NCBI GenBank assembly: GCA_033398695.1
Contig: CM065802.1
Location: forward strand, 141,470,096 to 141,534,095
DNA: 64,000 nucleotides
Source of the DNA: Orobanche coerulescens
Lineage: Eukaryota; Streptophyta; Magnoliopsida; Lamiales; Orobanchaceae
Direction of reading: 5' to 3'
The notes below the pieces were generated by a model that worked only from the letters and a program-made list of their open reading frames with translations, ran no database searches and was not told where the DNA came from. Made by a program: the position numbers and the translations under genes. This document shows, in pieces, positions 1-9,764 of the stretch; positions within the stretch are counted from its first letter, which is position 1, and every line of letters starts with the position of its first letter.

Positions 1-1302
1 TTCTAAGTTCATAAGCATTACATACCATTTACCATTCAATTCTACGGTTAACGTTAAATACATCAATTCGTTCAACAAGTTTATCCCTATCACTATTCGG
101 TTGGCAACAAATGATCATTGCATAACCAAATCCCATACTCCTAATCAAAGTCTCTATTACGAGTACTAAAATCGGTAAACTATCATTTTACACACGATTT
201 TCAATGATATTAATATCACCGAATTAATTCCCTTACTAACGTTTAACGTTGATCAACATTTGCAAGAGTAAGTTACGACTAGTTTATCAAACAATGATGA
301 ATTCCTACGAAATCCTTCTACATTTGGTTCGTTGATTATATATGATCCCAATGAAAATTAAGATGGAAGTTCTTGCATGTGACTGTTACAACGAGTTGTA
401 TGAAAATGAAATATACGAACAATGATAACTCCGATTACTACAAGTTCGTCCGTTTCGATCGTCTACGAGTATTCTAGCAAAATCTACCTAAGTACCCGTA
501 ATCTAACGAGTAATAATCAATAACATTGAAGAGATTACTCCAAGGATTGGTAGACTTACCTTAGAAGATGAAGAACAATGAGGAGAGATGACAATCAATA
601 AGAGCCACGGGGAGGAACGAGGAATGGGTTGAATGACTTGGATAATCTTCACTGGAGCTTACGAAATCACCTCCTCTATGTTAATTCAAGTGTATGAGAG
701 GCCAAGAATTGAGTATAGGGCCGTGGAAAGGCTTCAAGAGTTCTTCACTTCAAGATTTGGGACGGAAGAAATGAAGATGGATGTGTTATTTTATAACACT
801 CGATTACGTTAACGTACAGCGTTTCAGGCATTACGTACGTAATGGGTTTTACGTACGCTATGTATAATGATTAACGTACATAAAGGCCGTCCAGAGGCTA
901 CTGACTGAAATGTGCCCATGTGTTACGTACGTAAGAAGTATTTACGTACGTAAGGCTATAGTCCGTAGCGTACGTTAAAATTTAAGGATAGCGTACTCTA
1001 CGAGGAGTTGACTCGTTTGTCCTCTAGCCCGCCGAAAGTAGCTTCCTCTGCGTCAAAAGAAAGATTCTGGTCGGGAGACCAACTCACCCGTTACGTACGA
1101 AAGATAGGCATCTTAACGTACGTAATACTCGAATTTTAGCGTACGTTAGGCATAAGCTATAGCGTGCGTTAGATATTCAATCCTTTAGCCACATAACACA
1201 TTTTAACCATCTCGGGATGACCGTCATTTCCACTCGTCAACAATTATTGGGGAACAAGACATTGGCCACCGTCATATTCGCACCGATGATCGTTCAACGG
1301 CG
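1..1302. other. Non-coding flank with ACGTACGTAA-type motif cluster
   Basis: I see no gene in this stretch. From about 800 to 1170 it holds many short palindromic words of the type TTACGTACGTAA and TAGCGTACGTTA. Similar words occur at 43990-44170, and related GCGTGCGCTA words occur in the gypsy LTRs further right. By analogy this is probably part of an old gypsy-type LTR, but I cannot find its ends. The first 600 bases are AT-rich without recognisable features. Confidence 0.4.
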
Positions 1303-1815
1303 TCAAGGCGTGTCACCTCCGTTTCTTCCACATCGCACAATTGTATAGCACTTAATGAAATACATGAATAAAAATGACATCACATTACAAGAATTCACAC
1401 AGTACAAAGTAATTAAGCATGAAATACATGTGGTATTACAGGCAGAATGACTATTTTGAGCCCTAAGTCGTGCATTTTCTTCCTCGAGAGCACTAACTCT
1501 CGCCTCATATCCATTAATCCGTCTCAATAACCCGGGAATGATTTCAATGGATCTCTTACACATTTTTGGGTCAACCCAAATCCAATGCTTACATGGTACT
1601 CTGCTTTTACTCTACAATGTATCAAACAGAAGCACATCAACTACAACAAACTCCATTCAAACAAAAGTTAGACAAATTCGAGTTAAAGTCACTTACCCCA
1701 AAGAATGACATCTTTCAAACCTTCTTCCGGGATGTTTGTCCGTCCAAGAGGTGAATCGGGCACCAACAAACCCACAACGACAAATGGTCGGTCCCAGTTC
1801 GTCATTGTTCTTCAT
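1303..1815 (-). CDS. Small GRF-type zinc-finger protein, two exons (At4g04775-like)
   Basis: Two exons join in frame. Exon 1 runs 1815-1697 (ATG at 1815, ends before a GTAAGT donor) and exon 2 runs 1600-1303 (after a GCAG acceptor). The spliced length is 417 nt, giving 138 residues plus stop. The protein starts MKNNDELGPTICRCG, continues through SWTDKHPGRRFERC, and after the junction reads VPCKHWIWVDPKMCKRS. This gives the CxC...C...C pattern and the GRRF signature of plant zf-GRF proteins. A heptad-like helix (YEARVSALEEENARLRAQN) follows, as is usual for small uncharacterised plant GRF proteins; the C-terminal tail is hydrophobic. GRF fingers bind single-stranded nucleic acid in larger proteins, but the role of the small plant proteins is not established. 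All four cysteines and the splice phase are intact, so it may be a living gene or a recent pseudogene. The exact C-terminus is uncertain because another intron could follow AQN. Confidence 0.72.
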
Positions 1816-2131
1816 TTTCGATTGAGGTATTTCTGTAATTTGTGATGGAAGGAGGAAGAAAGTATTGATTAGGGTTAAAAATTGGGTATAAAAAAGAGGG
1901 GATTTCTAGAGGGGAAAATCGATAGGAAAAGGAGGGAGAAGGGCTGTGAGATCGAATTTCTCTGTTTTGCCCTCAAACTGACGGACATTGTTAACACCAT
2001 CCCAAATTTTGTGTAAAGGTAAACTGTTGACTAACGTTTCAGTGTTGAGTGAAAAAAATAAAAGGTTGTGGTGTAACTTCAAATTTGTTCAAAAGGTTCT
2101 ATTGTAAATTTTTTTTCCCTATATTAAAAGT
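1816..2131. other. Intergenic region upstream of the GRF gene
   Basis: No ORF of interest is visible. The segment would contain the 5' UTR and promoter of the minus-strand GRF gene. It is purine-rich on the plus strand (about 1840-1950). I could not identify a convincing TATA box on the minus strand. Confidence 0.3.
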
Positions 2132-2330
2132 TCACACACAAACAATACACACAAACACACAACACACACTGCCACACACACAATACACACACACACACAC
2201 ACTGTACACACTGCCACACACAAACAATACACACACACACACACACACTACACACACTGTCACACCTATACACACACATTCACACACAACACACACACAT
2301 AGTAAACACAAACAGCACACAACAATCCTT
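2132..2330. repeat. (CA)n microsatellite, interrupted
   Basis: About 200 bp of CACACA runs are interrupted by TAT, CTG and similar words. Open frames on both strands through this block (His/Thr-rich and Cys/Val-rich) are artefacts of the dinucleotide repeat. Confidence 0.9.
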
Positions 2331-2586
2331 AAAAGACTAGATAAAATTACCAGATAGAAACAAAGAAGAGAGTTCGGAATAGTTACTTGATTTCAATGTA
2401 GAGGACCGCGGTCGATTGCGAAGCGTCGGGGAGGTTGCGGGGTTCGCGGAGGTCGGGAGGTCGTCAGAGGTCGCGGGTCGATTGTGAAGCGTCAGGGGAG
2501 TCAGAAGCGTCAGGAAGAAAGAAAGGAAAGAAAGAAGAAAGGAAGAAGAAAGAGAGAAGACCAGGTATAATTAAATAGAACATTAA
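2331..2586. other. GC-rich duplicated words followed by purine-rich tract
   Basis: The words GTCGATTGCGAAGCGTC and GTCGATTGTGAAGCGTC occur about 65 bp apart (2410-2495), and AAGCGTCAGG recurs nearby. A long GA-rich tract follows (about 2513-2565). No coding potential was seen. Confidence 0.4.
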
Positions 2587-2815
2587 CAGCGGTTATAGAA
2601 AAACGCTGTTAAAATTTAAAAAAAAAATGTTTAACAGTGGTTATGCCGACAACCGCTGTTAACAGAGGAAAAACAACTGTGGTTTTTAGGCATCCGCCAT
2701 TAATTTTCCAAATTTAACAGCGGTTTCTATATTAACCGTTGTTAATTTTTCATAATATTTACGATGTGTACCACCGCACAAATCTAACAACGGTTTTGGC
2801 ATAACCGCTGTTAAA
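2587..2815. repeat. Array of five imperfect TTAACAGCGGTT hairpins
   Basis: Five inverted repeats of roughly 30-36 bp stand in a row, each with a left arm like TTAACAGCGGTT and a right arm like AACCGCTGTTAA separated by a few bases. The cores lie near 2587-2617, 2630-2662, 2668-2705, 2715-2750 and 2785-2815. This arrangement is typical of the subterminal repeats of plant CACTA transposons, which the element's DNA-binding protein recognises. Several arms have drifted, so the array is old. The element it belonged to is not otherwise delimited. Confidence 0.6.
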
Positions 2816-3009
2816 TCACTACTCCATAGATGGCCTATCGCCACCTCATGGGCATGGTGTTGCCTTCTCAGGTGTTGCAGTAGCTATAAAACTTGTGCCC
2901 TATCGCAACCTTGTAACCTTGGTGTTACCGTAGACATAAATTTGTGTTGTTGTAGCTATAAATAGGTGTTACACACTGCAACACTATGCCTGTGTTGCCT
3001 TAGACTATT

Positions 3010-3640
3010 AATAAATAAAAATATAAATTTCTTTGAAGATAAAAATTATACTTTAAGACTAATTAAAATTTAATAAAACCAAAAAAGATATTTTATATAA
3101 AATATGTCTCCATTAAATATATACTATATTTATTTATTTTTTTCAAAATTTTCTTACAAATTATAGTTTTATTAAAAAATTAAAAAAACAATATGTAAAA
3201 ATTTATTAAAACAAAATAGATATTTTATAAAAAATATGACTTCATTAAATAAATATTATTTTTTTCAAAATTTTCTTACAATATGTAATTTTATTAAAAA
3301 ATTAAAAAAATAATATAGGAAAATTAATAAATTTTAATGAAATTATTAAAATTGTATTAAAAAAAGAAATTTTAATGTAAAACACCTAATTTTATAAACA
3401 ACAGGTCTCTAATATGTCAAAGGGGCCTGCTATTTTTTTTATGAGAGACATTAGAGACCAGTTATCACTACTAAACATTTCAACTTAGGATACAACACTT
3501 ACATACCATTTTTTTGGAAGCGCTATGCAAGTATGTTACTTAGATAGCGTTTTTCGAAAAAATGTTATGCAAGTGATTATATTTTAGAATAAAATAAAAA
3601 TAAAATAAAAAATACTTACATATCATTTAAATAGGAAGCG
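3010..3640. other. AT-rich non-coding stretch
   Basis: Very AT-rich, with runs of A and T and no coding signal. Near its right side the word GGAAGCGCTATG/C occurs twice (about 3516 and 3633), each after a similar ACTTACATA-type lead. Confidence 0.4.
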
Positions 3641-3644
3641 CTAT

Positions 3645-3900
3645 CACTAGTAGAATTTGTTTGATAGACTTCGCTACTATTTAATTCGGCAAAACATATA
3701 TGAGACCTAAAATACTATAAACAGCTTCACTTTAGCATTTGGTGCAGTAACACAATATATTAGACTTCACCCAAAAAAACACGAAATAGGTCAAAAATTT
3801 TAAGTTGAATATACTTCAGTAATTTGGTAATTGCTGAAGTAAAACGCGCAATGAGTTTTTTTTGGATAAAATATCTTCCCATTAGTGAAGTAAGAGCGTA
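3645..3900 (+). repeat. Possible second CACTA terminus with palindrome
   Basis: CACTAGTAGAATTTG at 3645 resembles a standard CACTA terminal inverted repeat. Downstream, TACTTCAGTAATT and its near complement AATTGCTGAAGTA form a strong hairpin around 3810-3842. I found no matching other end, so this may be a nested truncated element or coincidence. Confidence 0.3.
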
Positions 3901-4449
3901 TCTAAACCGTGATTTTACCGAAATCCTACTTCTTGGTAACCGCCCCCTCAATCTTCTCATTTATTTTTCTTTTCTTCTCTGCCTGTCTCGCTGTCCTTCC
4001 CCTCCAGAAGACAGTAGCTCCCGTCCAGAAGTGGAGATTATTACATCGCAAACCACCTCTCCACACAACAATTTGCATTCGGAGCGGGCATATAAAAAGA
4101 ATCATATGGAAGAGATGGTGCTCGGAAGGGGGTGGGTAAACCCCCAAAAGGGCCTTGAAGAAAGTGGAACTAGTGCAATTATGCACTCTTAATTCCGATT
4201 CCGCCTCCTCTGAGCAGTGAATTTCTACAAAGATGAAGTGAAAAGGTATGGCTCTTGCTCCCATGTCCTGCCATTTCTGAAAAATCTTTAGTAGAGGCCG
4301 AAGAGGTCTAGGGTGCTGGAAAAATTGTGGGGCTCAAAGTCACAGGGGACGAGGGGATTTTGATCGAAGAAATTGCAAACCAGATTGGGTGCATATGGAA
4401 CGTGAATTTATGGGGCAAGGAGTATACAGAAGTGAATAATAAATACGGG

Positions 4450-4975
4450 TGTTAAGCTTCAACATTAAAGGCTTAGGGAGTAATGCTGAAGTGTAACGAA
4501 TTGAACTCATTAGAAGTAGGAAAGTTGATTTCTGCCTTATTCAGGAATCGAAAAATAAAATAGTGAATGAAATATTGTGTCTTCGTTGTGGGTTCTAGGA
4601 ACGTTAGGTGTGTATCCAAAGCATTGTGCTCTAGAATTCAGATTGTTGCTCGGTCTCGAGCTCGTGGTATATGGATGGGGCAGTTGTGGTGAATGGTTTA
4701 CGGGGAGCAAAAAGAATTAAATATTGCTTAATCAATATTTACGCAGCTTGCTATTTACAGGAGAGAGTAAGACTTAGGACAAAATAATTTAGGTGGTGAT
4801 TTCAATGTCGGCATCATATTTGCGTCACCAGGGATTTCAACTCAGCTAGATGGTAATCGGAAAGGGCTGACAGGAATTCAGGTTCATGTAGGTTGAGACA
4901 TAGAAGCCTTTGACTTGTGACGTGGGGCTAATTGATCTTCCTGTTCAGGGATGTGCATACAAATGGTAAGAATCC
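4450..4975 (+). pseudogene. LINE (non-LTR retrotransposon) endonuclease domain relic
   Basis: Read in shifting plus-strand frames, the segment resembles the AP-endonuclease domain of plant L1-type LINEs. In order it gives FNIKGLGS, then ELIRSRKVDFCLIQESK, then INIYAACYLQERVRL, then a GDFNV-like stretch, then LIDLPVQGCAYKW. These match the N, E (QES) and D (GDFN) blocks of the endonuclease family. There are several frameshifts and stops and no reverse transcriptase follows, so it is a 5' fragment of a dead LINE. It lies inside the CACTA-type element. Confidence 0.6.
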
Positions 4976-5299
4976 CGATGGAATGATGTTGCATTTCATT
5001 CATATATTTTTTTCATGTCATTTGGAATGATGTTGCATTTCATTTACATAGGTTGACAGTGTCTACCTTGACAATGAGATTCGTGTGGTGAAAGATATTT
5101 GGGGAGACTATCTAGTTGTTGATCATGCTCGTTATTCTTGGACAAAATGAAGGTAGAAAATCAGTTTTTTGCAGTCTAAATCTTTTGTTTTTAGCCTATG
5201 TAAATTTTCCAAGTATGCTTAGTTTGAAGTTACAACATCATCATTATTACAACATCATTACAAAACATAGGTAATGTTTTCAAAAAAACAAAAAAGGCA

Positions 5300-5580
5300 G
5301 CCCTTATGCTTACAGCAACTCATCCATATTTTTGCATGCTTTCTCTACTTGCAATGACTGAATGGCTCAAAACCACCCCAAATCATTAACATTTGTATCT
5401 AGGGAGTTTGGTGGCTGTTGTATCAACTTCAGGTTGAATCCTGATTGTTCAACAGCTGCCCTCCATTCTGGATCACTATCCATTATATGAGGTCTTGCAT
5501 TGTCTTGCTGGATGTTGATGTTTTTGCATGCTCCTTCTGGCCATTTTGCTACTATTGCTGGTATTATCTATTTCAGATAA
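5300..5580 (-). pseudogene. Mariner-like (MLE) transposase relic, C-terminal catalytic part
   Basis: On the minus strand the translation gives IIPAIVAKWPEGACKN, then INIQQDNARPHIM, then FNLKLIQQPPNS, LDTNVNDLGWF and an AIQSLQ continuation ending in NMDELL. This is the catalytic end of plant mariner-like transposases (DD39D type). The QQDNA block carries the second aspartate, and the NDLGWF block corresponds to the third. In-frame stops follow GWF and DELL, and no N-terminal half is present. It is a non-functional fragment inside the CACTA-type element. Confidence 0.68.
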
Positions 5581-5589
5581 ATGCATTGA

Positions 5590-5809
5590 TGAGAACAAAT
5601 ACACACTTGCATCTTAATGCATTTATGAGATGAGAACAGATACACACTTGCATCTTAATGAATTTATGAGAACAGAACAGATACACACTTGCATCTTCTT
5701 GCATTTATGATAATAGAACAGATACACACTTGCATTGATATGCATTTATGAGAATAGAACAGCTACACACATGCATTGATATGCATTGATGAGAACAGAT
5801 ACACACTTG
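5590..5809. repeat. 41-bp tandem repeat, about 5.5 copies
   Basis: Consecutive units share the core ACAGATACACACTTGCAT and end ATGCATTTATGAG. Complete units are 41 bp; the first is 36 bp and the last is truncated. Units diverge by a few substitutions. No coding signal. The array starts about 10 bp from the mariner relic. Confidence 0.8.
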
Positions 5810-5879
5810 AGGAATATCCAATAAATGTGTTGAGGAAAAGGTAATTGATCAATGATGATGAGAAATTCTAAGGGAAGCA

Positions 5880-5894
5880 GGGGGGGGGGGGGGG
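5880..5894 (+). repeat. Poly-G run (15 G)
   Basis: A homopolymer of 15 guanines follows AAGCA. Such runs are unusual in AT-rich plant intergenic DNA and are also prone to length error in sequencing. Confidence 0.9.
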
Positions 5895-6750
5895 ACAAGG
5901 CATACATGTGTTAGAGTATACAATTTACAATTAGTAGGAGTGGATTATATACTTATCTTTTATATAAGAGTAAAATATTTTGTGTTTCTTTTTGCTAATA
6001 GTAGAATCACTTCTCTGCAAGGTTGTTTGGTTAATTTGAATATTGAAAATTTGAAAAAGTTCATTTCTGGTGACACATGGCACTCCAATTACGCAAGAAT
6101 ATGACACTCCAGTTACAGTAGGCCCTAGCTCTTATATGTCATCCATTTGTTCTTCTCTTTTGAATAATTTTCATCCATTTGTCTATTGGTTGATGTAGTG
6201 GATTGGTTGATGTTTTTGGTGGATTGATGTACTTGTTGTTTTAACTATAGCGAGGTTAATGATGCACAATTATTTTTCATGGGAAATGCAATATTTAAAT
6301 GCTATATTTTTATTTTGTTCATTTGAGGTGTTGCAATAGGTAGTTAGTGTGTTGAAATTGGTTAATATTTTGCAATACACATTGGGTTGTAGTTGTTATT
6401 ATCTGGTGTTGCATTAACCACGTTTCCACAATATGGGCCCATAGGTGGCCCCCACACAATCTGGTATCTATTTTATTAAATTATAACGTCTACAGATAAA
6501 ATGTTGCAATAGGGTGCCAAGTATATTGCCATAGACTCCTATAGTAACATGAGAACATGGTGTTACCTTAGGTCGTTCGCATGTTGCCTTTGTGGTCAAA
6601 GGCAACTGCTGAGAACACAACACACTTTTGGTGTTACCTTTGCCCTTTTCGGGACTAAAGCAGCACTAAATCAGGTCTATGGTGACACAGTTTCAGGGTT
6701 GTTGTAGGCCATCTAAAGCAACATTAATGTCGGTTGTTAAATAGTTATTT
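5895..6750. other. Right-hand part of the CACTA-type element, non-coding
   Basis: No gene is visible. From about 6300 onward, words such as TGTTGCAATAG, TGTTGCATTA, GTGTTACCTT and GGTGGCCCC recur. They mirror the words inside the left end near 2830-3000 and so look like subterminal repeats of the element. Confidence 0.4.
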
Positions 6751-6920
6751 TGTAGTAATTTAAACTATAAGCAGTTGTAATAGTTAACATTTTAATCGCG
6801 TAGAAAAATAGCATGTATAATTTCTGAAAATAAAATCAGTAATATAATAACTTAGTGTAAGCAGTTCATAATTCAATGTAAGCAACTTAATATAACTAAA
6901 TAGCACTTGCATTTAGTGAC

Positions 6921-7130
6921 CATTCAACACCTCAAAGCAAAATAGTTAATATTCAAACATATTCTGCGAAAAAACGATATATCTAGTATCACTTTGCTGT
7001 TGTCAGAGCCGTTAATTGATGAGCAATCATTCAACACGCCAAAGCAAAATATTTAGTATTCAAACAACATATCTGCCAAAAAAACGATAGAAAAAGTATC
7101 ACTGCTGCTACCGCTTGAACATCTTAATTG
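6921..7130. repeat. 107-bp direct duplication
   Basis: The segments 6921-7027 and 7028-7130 are two diverged copies of one unit. Each starts CATTCAACAC, contains CAAAGCAAAATA and AGTATCACT, and ends near TTAATTGAT. The second copy abuts the left LTR of the copia array. Confidence 0.7.
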
Positions 7131-7140
7131 ATTTATTAAT

Positions 7141-7620
7141 TGAGGTATTTTTACCGAATAAAAATACAGTAAAAAGATATCTTCGAGATGCCGAGACATT
7201 TCGCCCAAATCTCCCTTTGACCGAGACCGACCGACCGACCCGAGCCGGACGGACGACGGCGGCGGCGCGCGCGCGCGTGTGTGTGCGCGCGAGGGGCGCC
7301 TAGTCACACATCCACACATGTCTAACTTTTTGAACATGCCTTTGTCCACATCTCCTTATATACTCACAATTTCTCCCTTCTTTTTTCAACGTGGGATAGC
7401 ATCCCAAACCCATTTCTAAAGGGTTTACTTTGGAACATTATATCTCATTCATACCTCAATCATTTTGAGTGTTCATACATGTTTTGGAAACCTCGTACGG
7501 AGTACTACGTATTCCAACTAAGTCCCGATTTTAACTAGTAGTCAAGCCTACTCAAAATTTCCTCTCAAATAGGCTGCTCAAAACATCCCATTTCCTCCAT
7601 TTTATCTAATATTTCCAACA
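7141..7620 (-). repeat. Copia LTR A (3' LTR of left copy)
   Basis: On the minus strand the LTR begins TGTTGGAAATATTAG and ends near ACCTCA. The inner boundary is fixed by the adjacent polypurine tract at 7621. The outer boundary is uncertain, because ATTTATTAAT just outside it is also shared by the other two LTR junctions. A GC-rich low-complexity stretch lies at about 7216-7292. Confidence 0.75.
7216..7292. repeat. GC-rich low complexity in LTR, alternating purine-pyrimidine
   Basis: GACC repeats and GGCGGC repeats lead into GCGCGCGCGCGTGTGTGTGC, a pure alternating purine-pyrimidine tract. Equivalent but differently expanded tracts occur at 12746-12845 and 18376-18462 in the other two LTRs. 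Confidence 0.85.
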
Positions 7621-7632
7621 ATCCCCCACATG
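7621..7632 (-). promoter_or_regulatory. Polypurine tract of left copia copy
   Basis: Read on the minus strand, CATGTGGGGGAT lies directly before the 3' LTR start TGTTGG. This is the standard position of the plus-strand primer. The same sequence lies at 13173-13184 in the right copy. Confidence 0.7.
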
Positions 7633-8220
7633 AATGAGATTGATGGTCCAGCAGCACATGTCAGACACGGAGTTGACTTGGTGATAGTTACTACGGTTAG
7701 GCATTGCATATGATAGATAGAGTATGCTCCTTGAACCTTCCCTCGAAAAGATATATTCTCCTTACTAGCTAGACAGTGTGACTAGATGCCTTTGAACTGT
7801 CCGACCGCTTGTGTAAGTGATCGTATATCCTTCACAAGTGACCTTCTATTCTGTTCTCATTATTGTGCCCATTTTGGCCGTGGACACCGTCCTGGTTCTG
7901 CAAGAGTTTCTAAAGAATTGTGCCTTAGCAATTCTCCTTTGAAGCGGCCCCTCTTCTCTCTAACATAGGTGCTTCTCTTTAAGTGTTTTGAGTAAACCCG
8001 TATTTTACTCCACCAGACTATACGTTGTCGACTTAAGAATCATTAAAAGCATAAGCTTAACCTCTCCCTACAGGTATCACTGTTTTCATCCTAGGAATGG
8101 TCGTTTCGGGGTAACCCCCACAGTGATCGTGCCCAGTTTTATGGATTGGTTGTCCCATTGAACCTAGATCTTGCGATCTCCAGTCAACTTAGGTTGGGTA
8201 TCCTCCATAAAACCATTAGC
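7633..8220 (-). other. 3' untranslated region of left copia copy
   Basis: This is the region between the RNase H stop and the polypurine tract. No ORF is supported. It matches 13185-13778 of the right copy closely, so it is an ordinary part of the element rather than an insertion. Confidence 0.6.
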
Positions 8221-9764
8221 TCAAGGCAATAGACCCATTCCTCTTGATGATTTATCAACAAGGTCTCTTGATAACCCTTTGGTTAGCGGATCCGCAATGT
8301 TATCCTTTGATGACACATAATCAATAGTGATAACTCCTGTTGATATCAATTGTCTAATGGTATTATATCTCCTCCTTATGTGACGAGACTTACCATTGTA
8401 CATTACGCTCTGTGCGCTGCCAATCGCAGATTGACTATCGCAATGAATACATAATGCGGTCACAGGCTTTGCCCATCTTGTAATATCTTCTAGAAAATGG
8501 TGTAGCCATTCTCCCTCTTCTACACATTTATCTAAGGCTATAAACTCGGATTCCATCGTTGACCGAGATATAAGTGTCTGTTTTGAAGATTTCCATGCCA
8601 CTACTGCACCGGCTAGTGTGAATACATATCCGCTTGTAGACTTGGAGTCTTTTATATCAGATATCCAATTTGCATCACTATATCCTTCAAGTACTGCTGG
8701 ATATTTGGTATAGTGCAGCCCATACTCACGAGTACCCCTTAAGTATCTTAGTACCCTTATGATCGCCTTCCAGTGATCCTTTCCAGGGTTGCTCGTGTAT
8801 CTACTTAGTCTACTAACTGAGTAGGCTATATCTGGTCTTGTACAGCTCATCAAGTACATCAGACTTCCTATTATGCGTAAGTACTCAAGTTGAGATACTC
8901 CTTCACCCTTATTCTTGGATAGTCTCAACGTCATATCCACCGGGGTTTTGGCTGTGCCAGAGTCATCTTTATTAAATCTTTCAAGGATTTTGTCCACATA
9001 GTGGGCTTGACTCATCATGAGACCTTCCGACGTTCCTGTGATCTTAATCCCTAAAATTACATCTGCGAGTCCCATATCGTTCATATCAAATCTCGATTTC
9101 AGCATATCTTTGGTTGATTTGATTATTCTTTCATTACTGCCGGTAATGAGCAAGTCATCTACATATAGACACAAAATGACATAGCCATCTTCTGTGTCTT
9201 TCACATGTACACATTTGTCGGATTCATTAATTTTGAAGCCACCGCTTATCATGACATGATCAAATTTTTCATGCCACTGTTTTGGTGCCTGCTTCAATCC
9301 GTACAAAGATTTTACCAGCTTGCAGACTTTCCTTTCTTGTCCAGGAGCAGAGAACCACTCGGGTTGTTCCACATAGATTTCCTCTTCTAAGTCTCCATTA
9401 AGAAAGGCAGTCTTAACATCCATTTGATGAACTTCTAAGCCTCGTAATGCTGCGATGGCAAGTATCATCCTGATGGAAGTTATTCTTGTCACAGGAGAGT
9501 AAGTATCAAAATAGTCTAGGCCTTCACATTGGTTATATCCATTCGCTCGAGCCTAGCCTTATATTTATCAACTGCTCCATCTTTCAATTTCTTCTTGAAA
9601 ATCCACTTATTTCCTAATGGTTTACACTTAGGAGGTAATTCCACTAGTTCCCAAGTATGATTCTGTAATATAGAATCAATCTCTTCTTTGATAGCCTTGT
9701 TCCATAGAGGTCCATCCGTCGAGCTTACAGCTTCTTTGTAAGTCTGAGGAGCCTTTTCGAGCAA
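8221..9764 (-). pseudogene. pol: Copia reverse transcriptase-RNase H (left copy)
   Basis: This is the 3' half of pol. The first piece (9764-9516) has [21 protein letters not shown] 2-bp loss near 9547 relative to the right copy (GCTCGAGCC against GCTACGAGCC) then shifts the frame. The second piece (9492-8221, 423 codons) has [20 protein letters not shown] and the catalytic YVDDLLITG of copia RT. RNase H blocks follow: [17 protein letters not shown] and CDSQSA, ending with the tail [12 protein letters not shown]. Nearly the whole RT palm and RNase H are open in one frame, better preserved than in the right copy. The frameshift still separates RT from integrase, so the polyprotein cannot be made. 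Confidence 0.9.

Larger units (their letters stand above)
2817..6757 (+). mobile_element. CACTA (En/Spm)-type element, degenerate, non-autonomous
   Basis: The left end begins CACTACTCCATAGATGGCC. The right end, read on the minus strand, begins with a decayed CACTAC (ACTACAAAATAAC) and contains AGATGGCCTAC about 45 bp in, matching the word near the left end. Repeated words such as GTGTTGCA, TGTTACC and CTATCGCAAC lie inside both ends, like the subterminal repeats of CACTA elements. The same terminal pattern occurs at 44192. No CACTA transposase is seen inside. Instead the interior holds a LINE endonuclease relic and a mariner transposase relic, a 41-bp tandem repeat and AT-rich filler. The terminal base pair at the right end is mutated, so the boundary is approximate. 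Confidence 0.55.

Noticed and set aside
2049..2357. Open frames of 102 and 62 codons on opposite strands
   Set aside because: They are produced by the CACACA repeat and show only repeat-derived His/Thr or Cys/Val composition.
3824..4264. Overlapping open frames of 76-122 codons on both strands around 3.8-4.3 kb
   Set aside because: No motif, no consistent codon pattern, several frames open at once; probably chance openness in a GC-richer patch upstream of the LINE relic.
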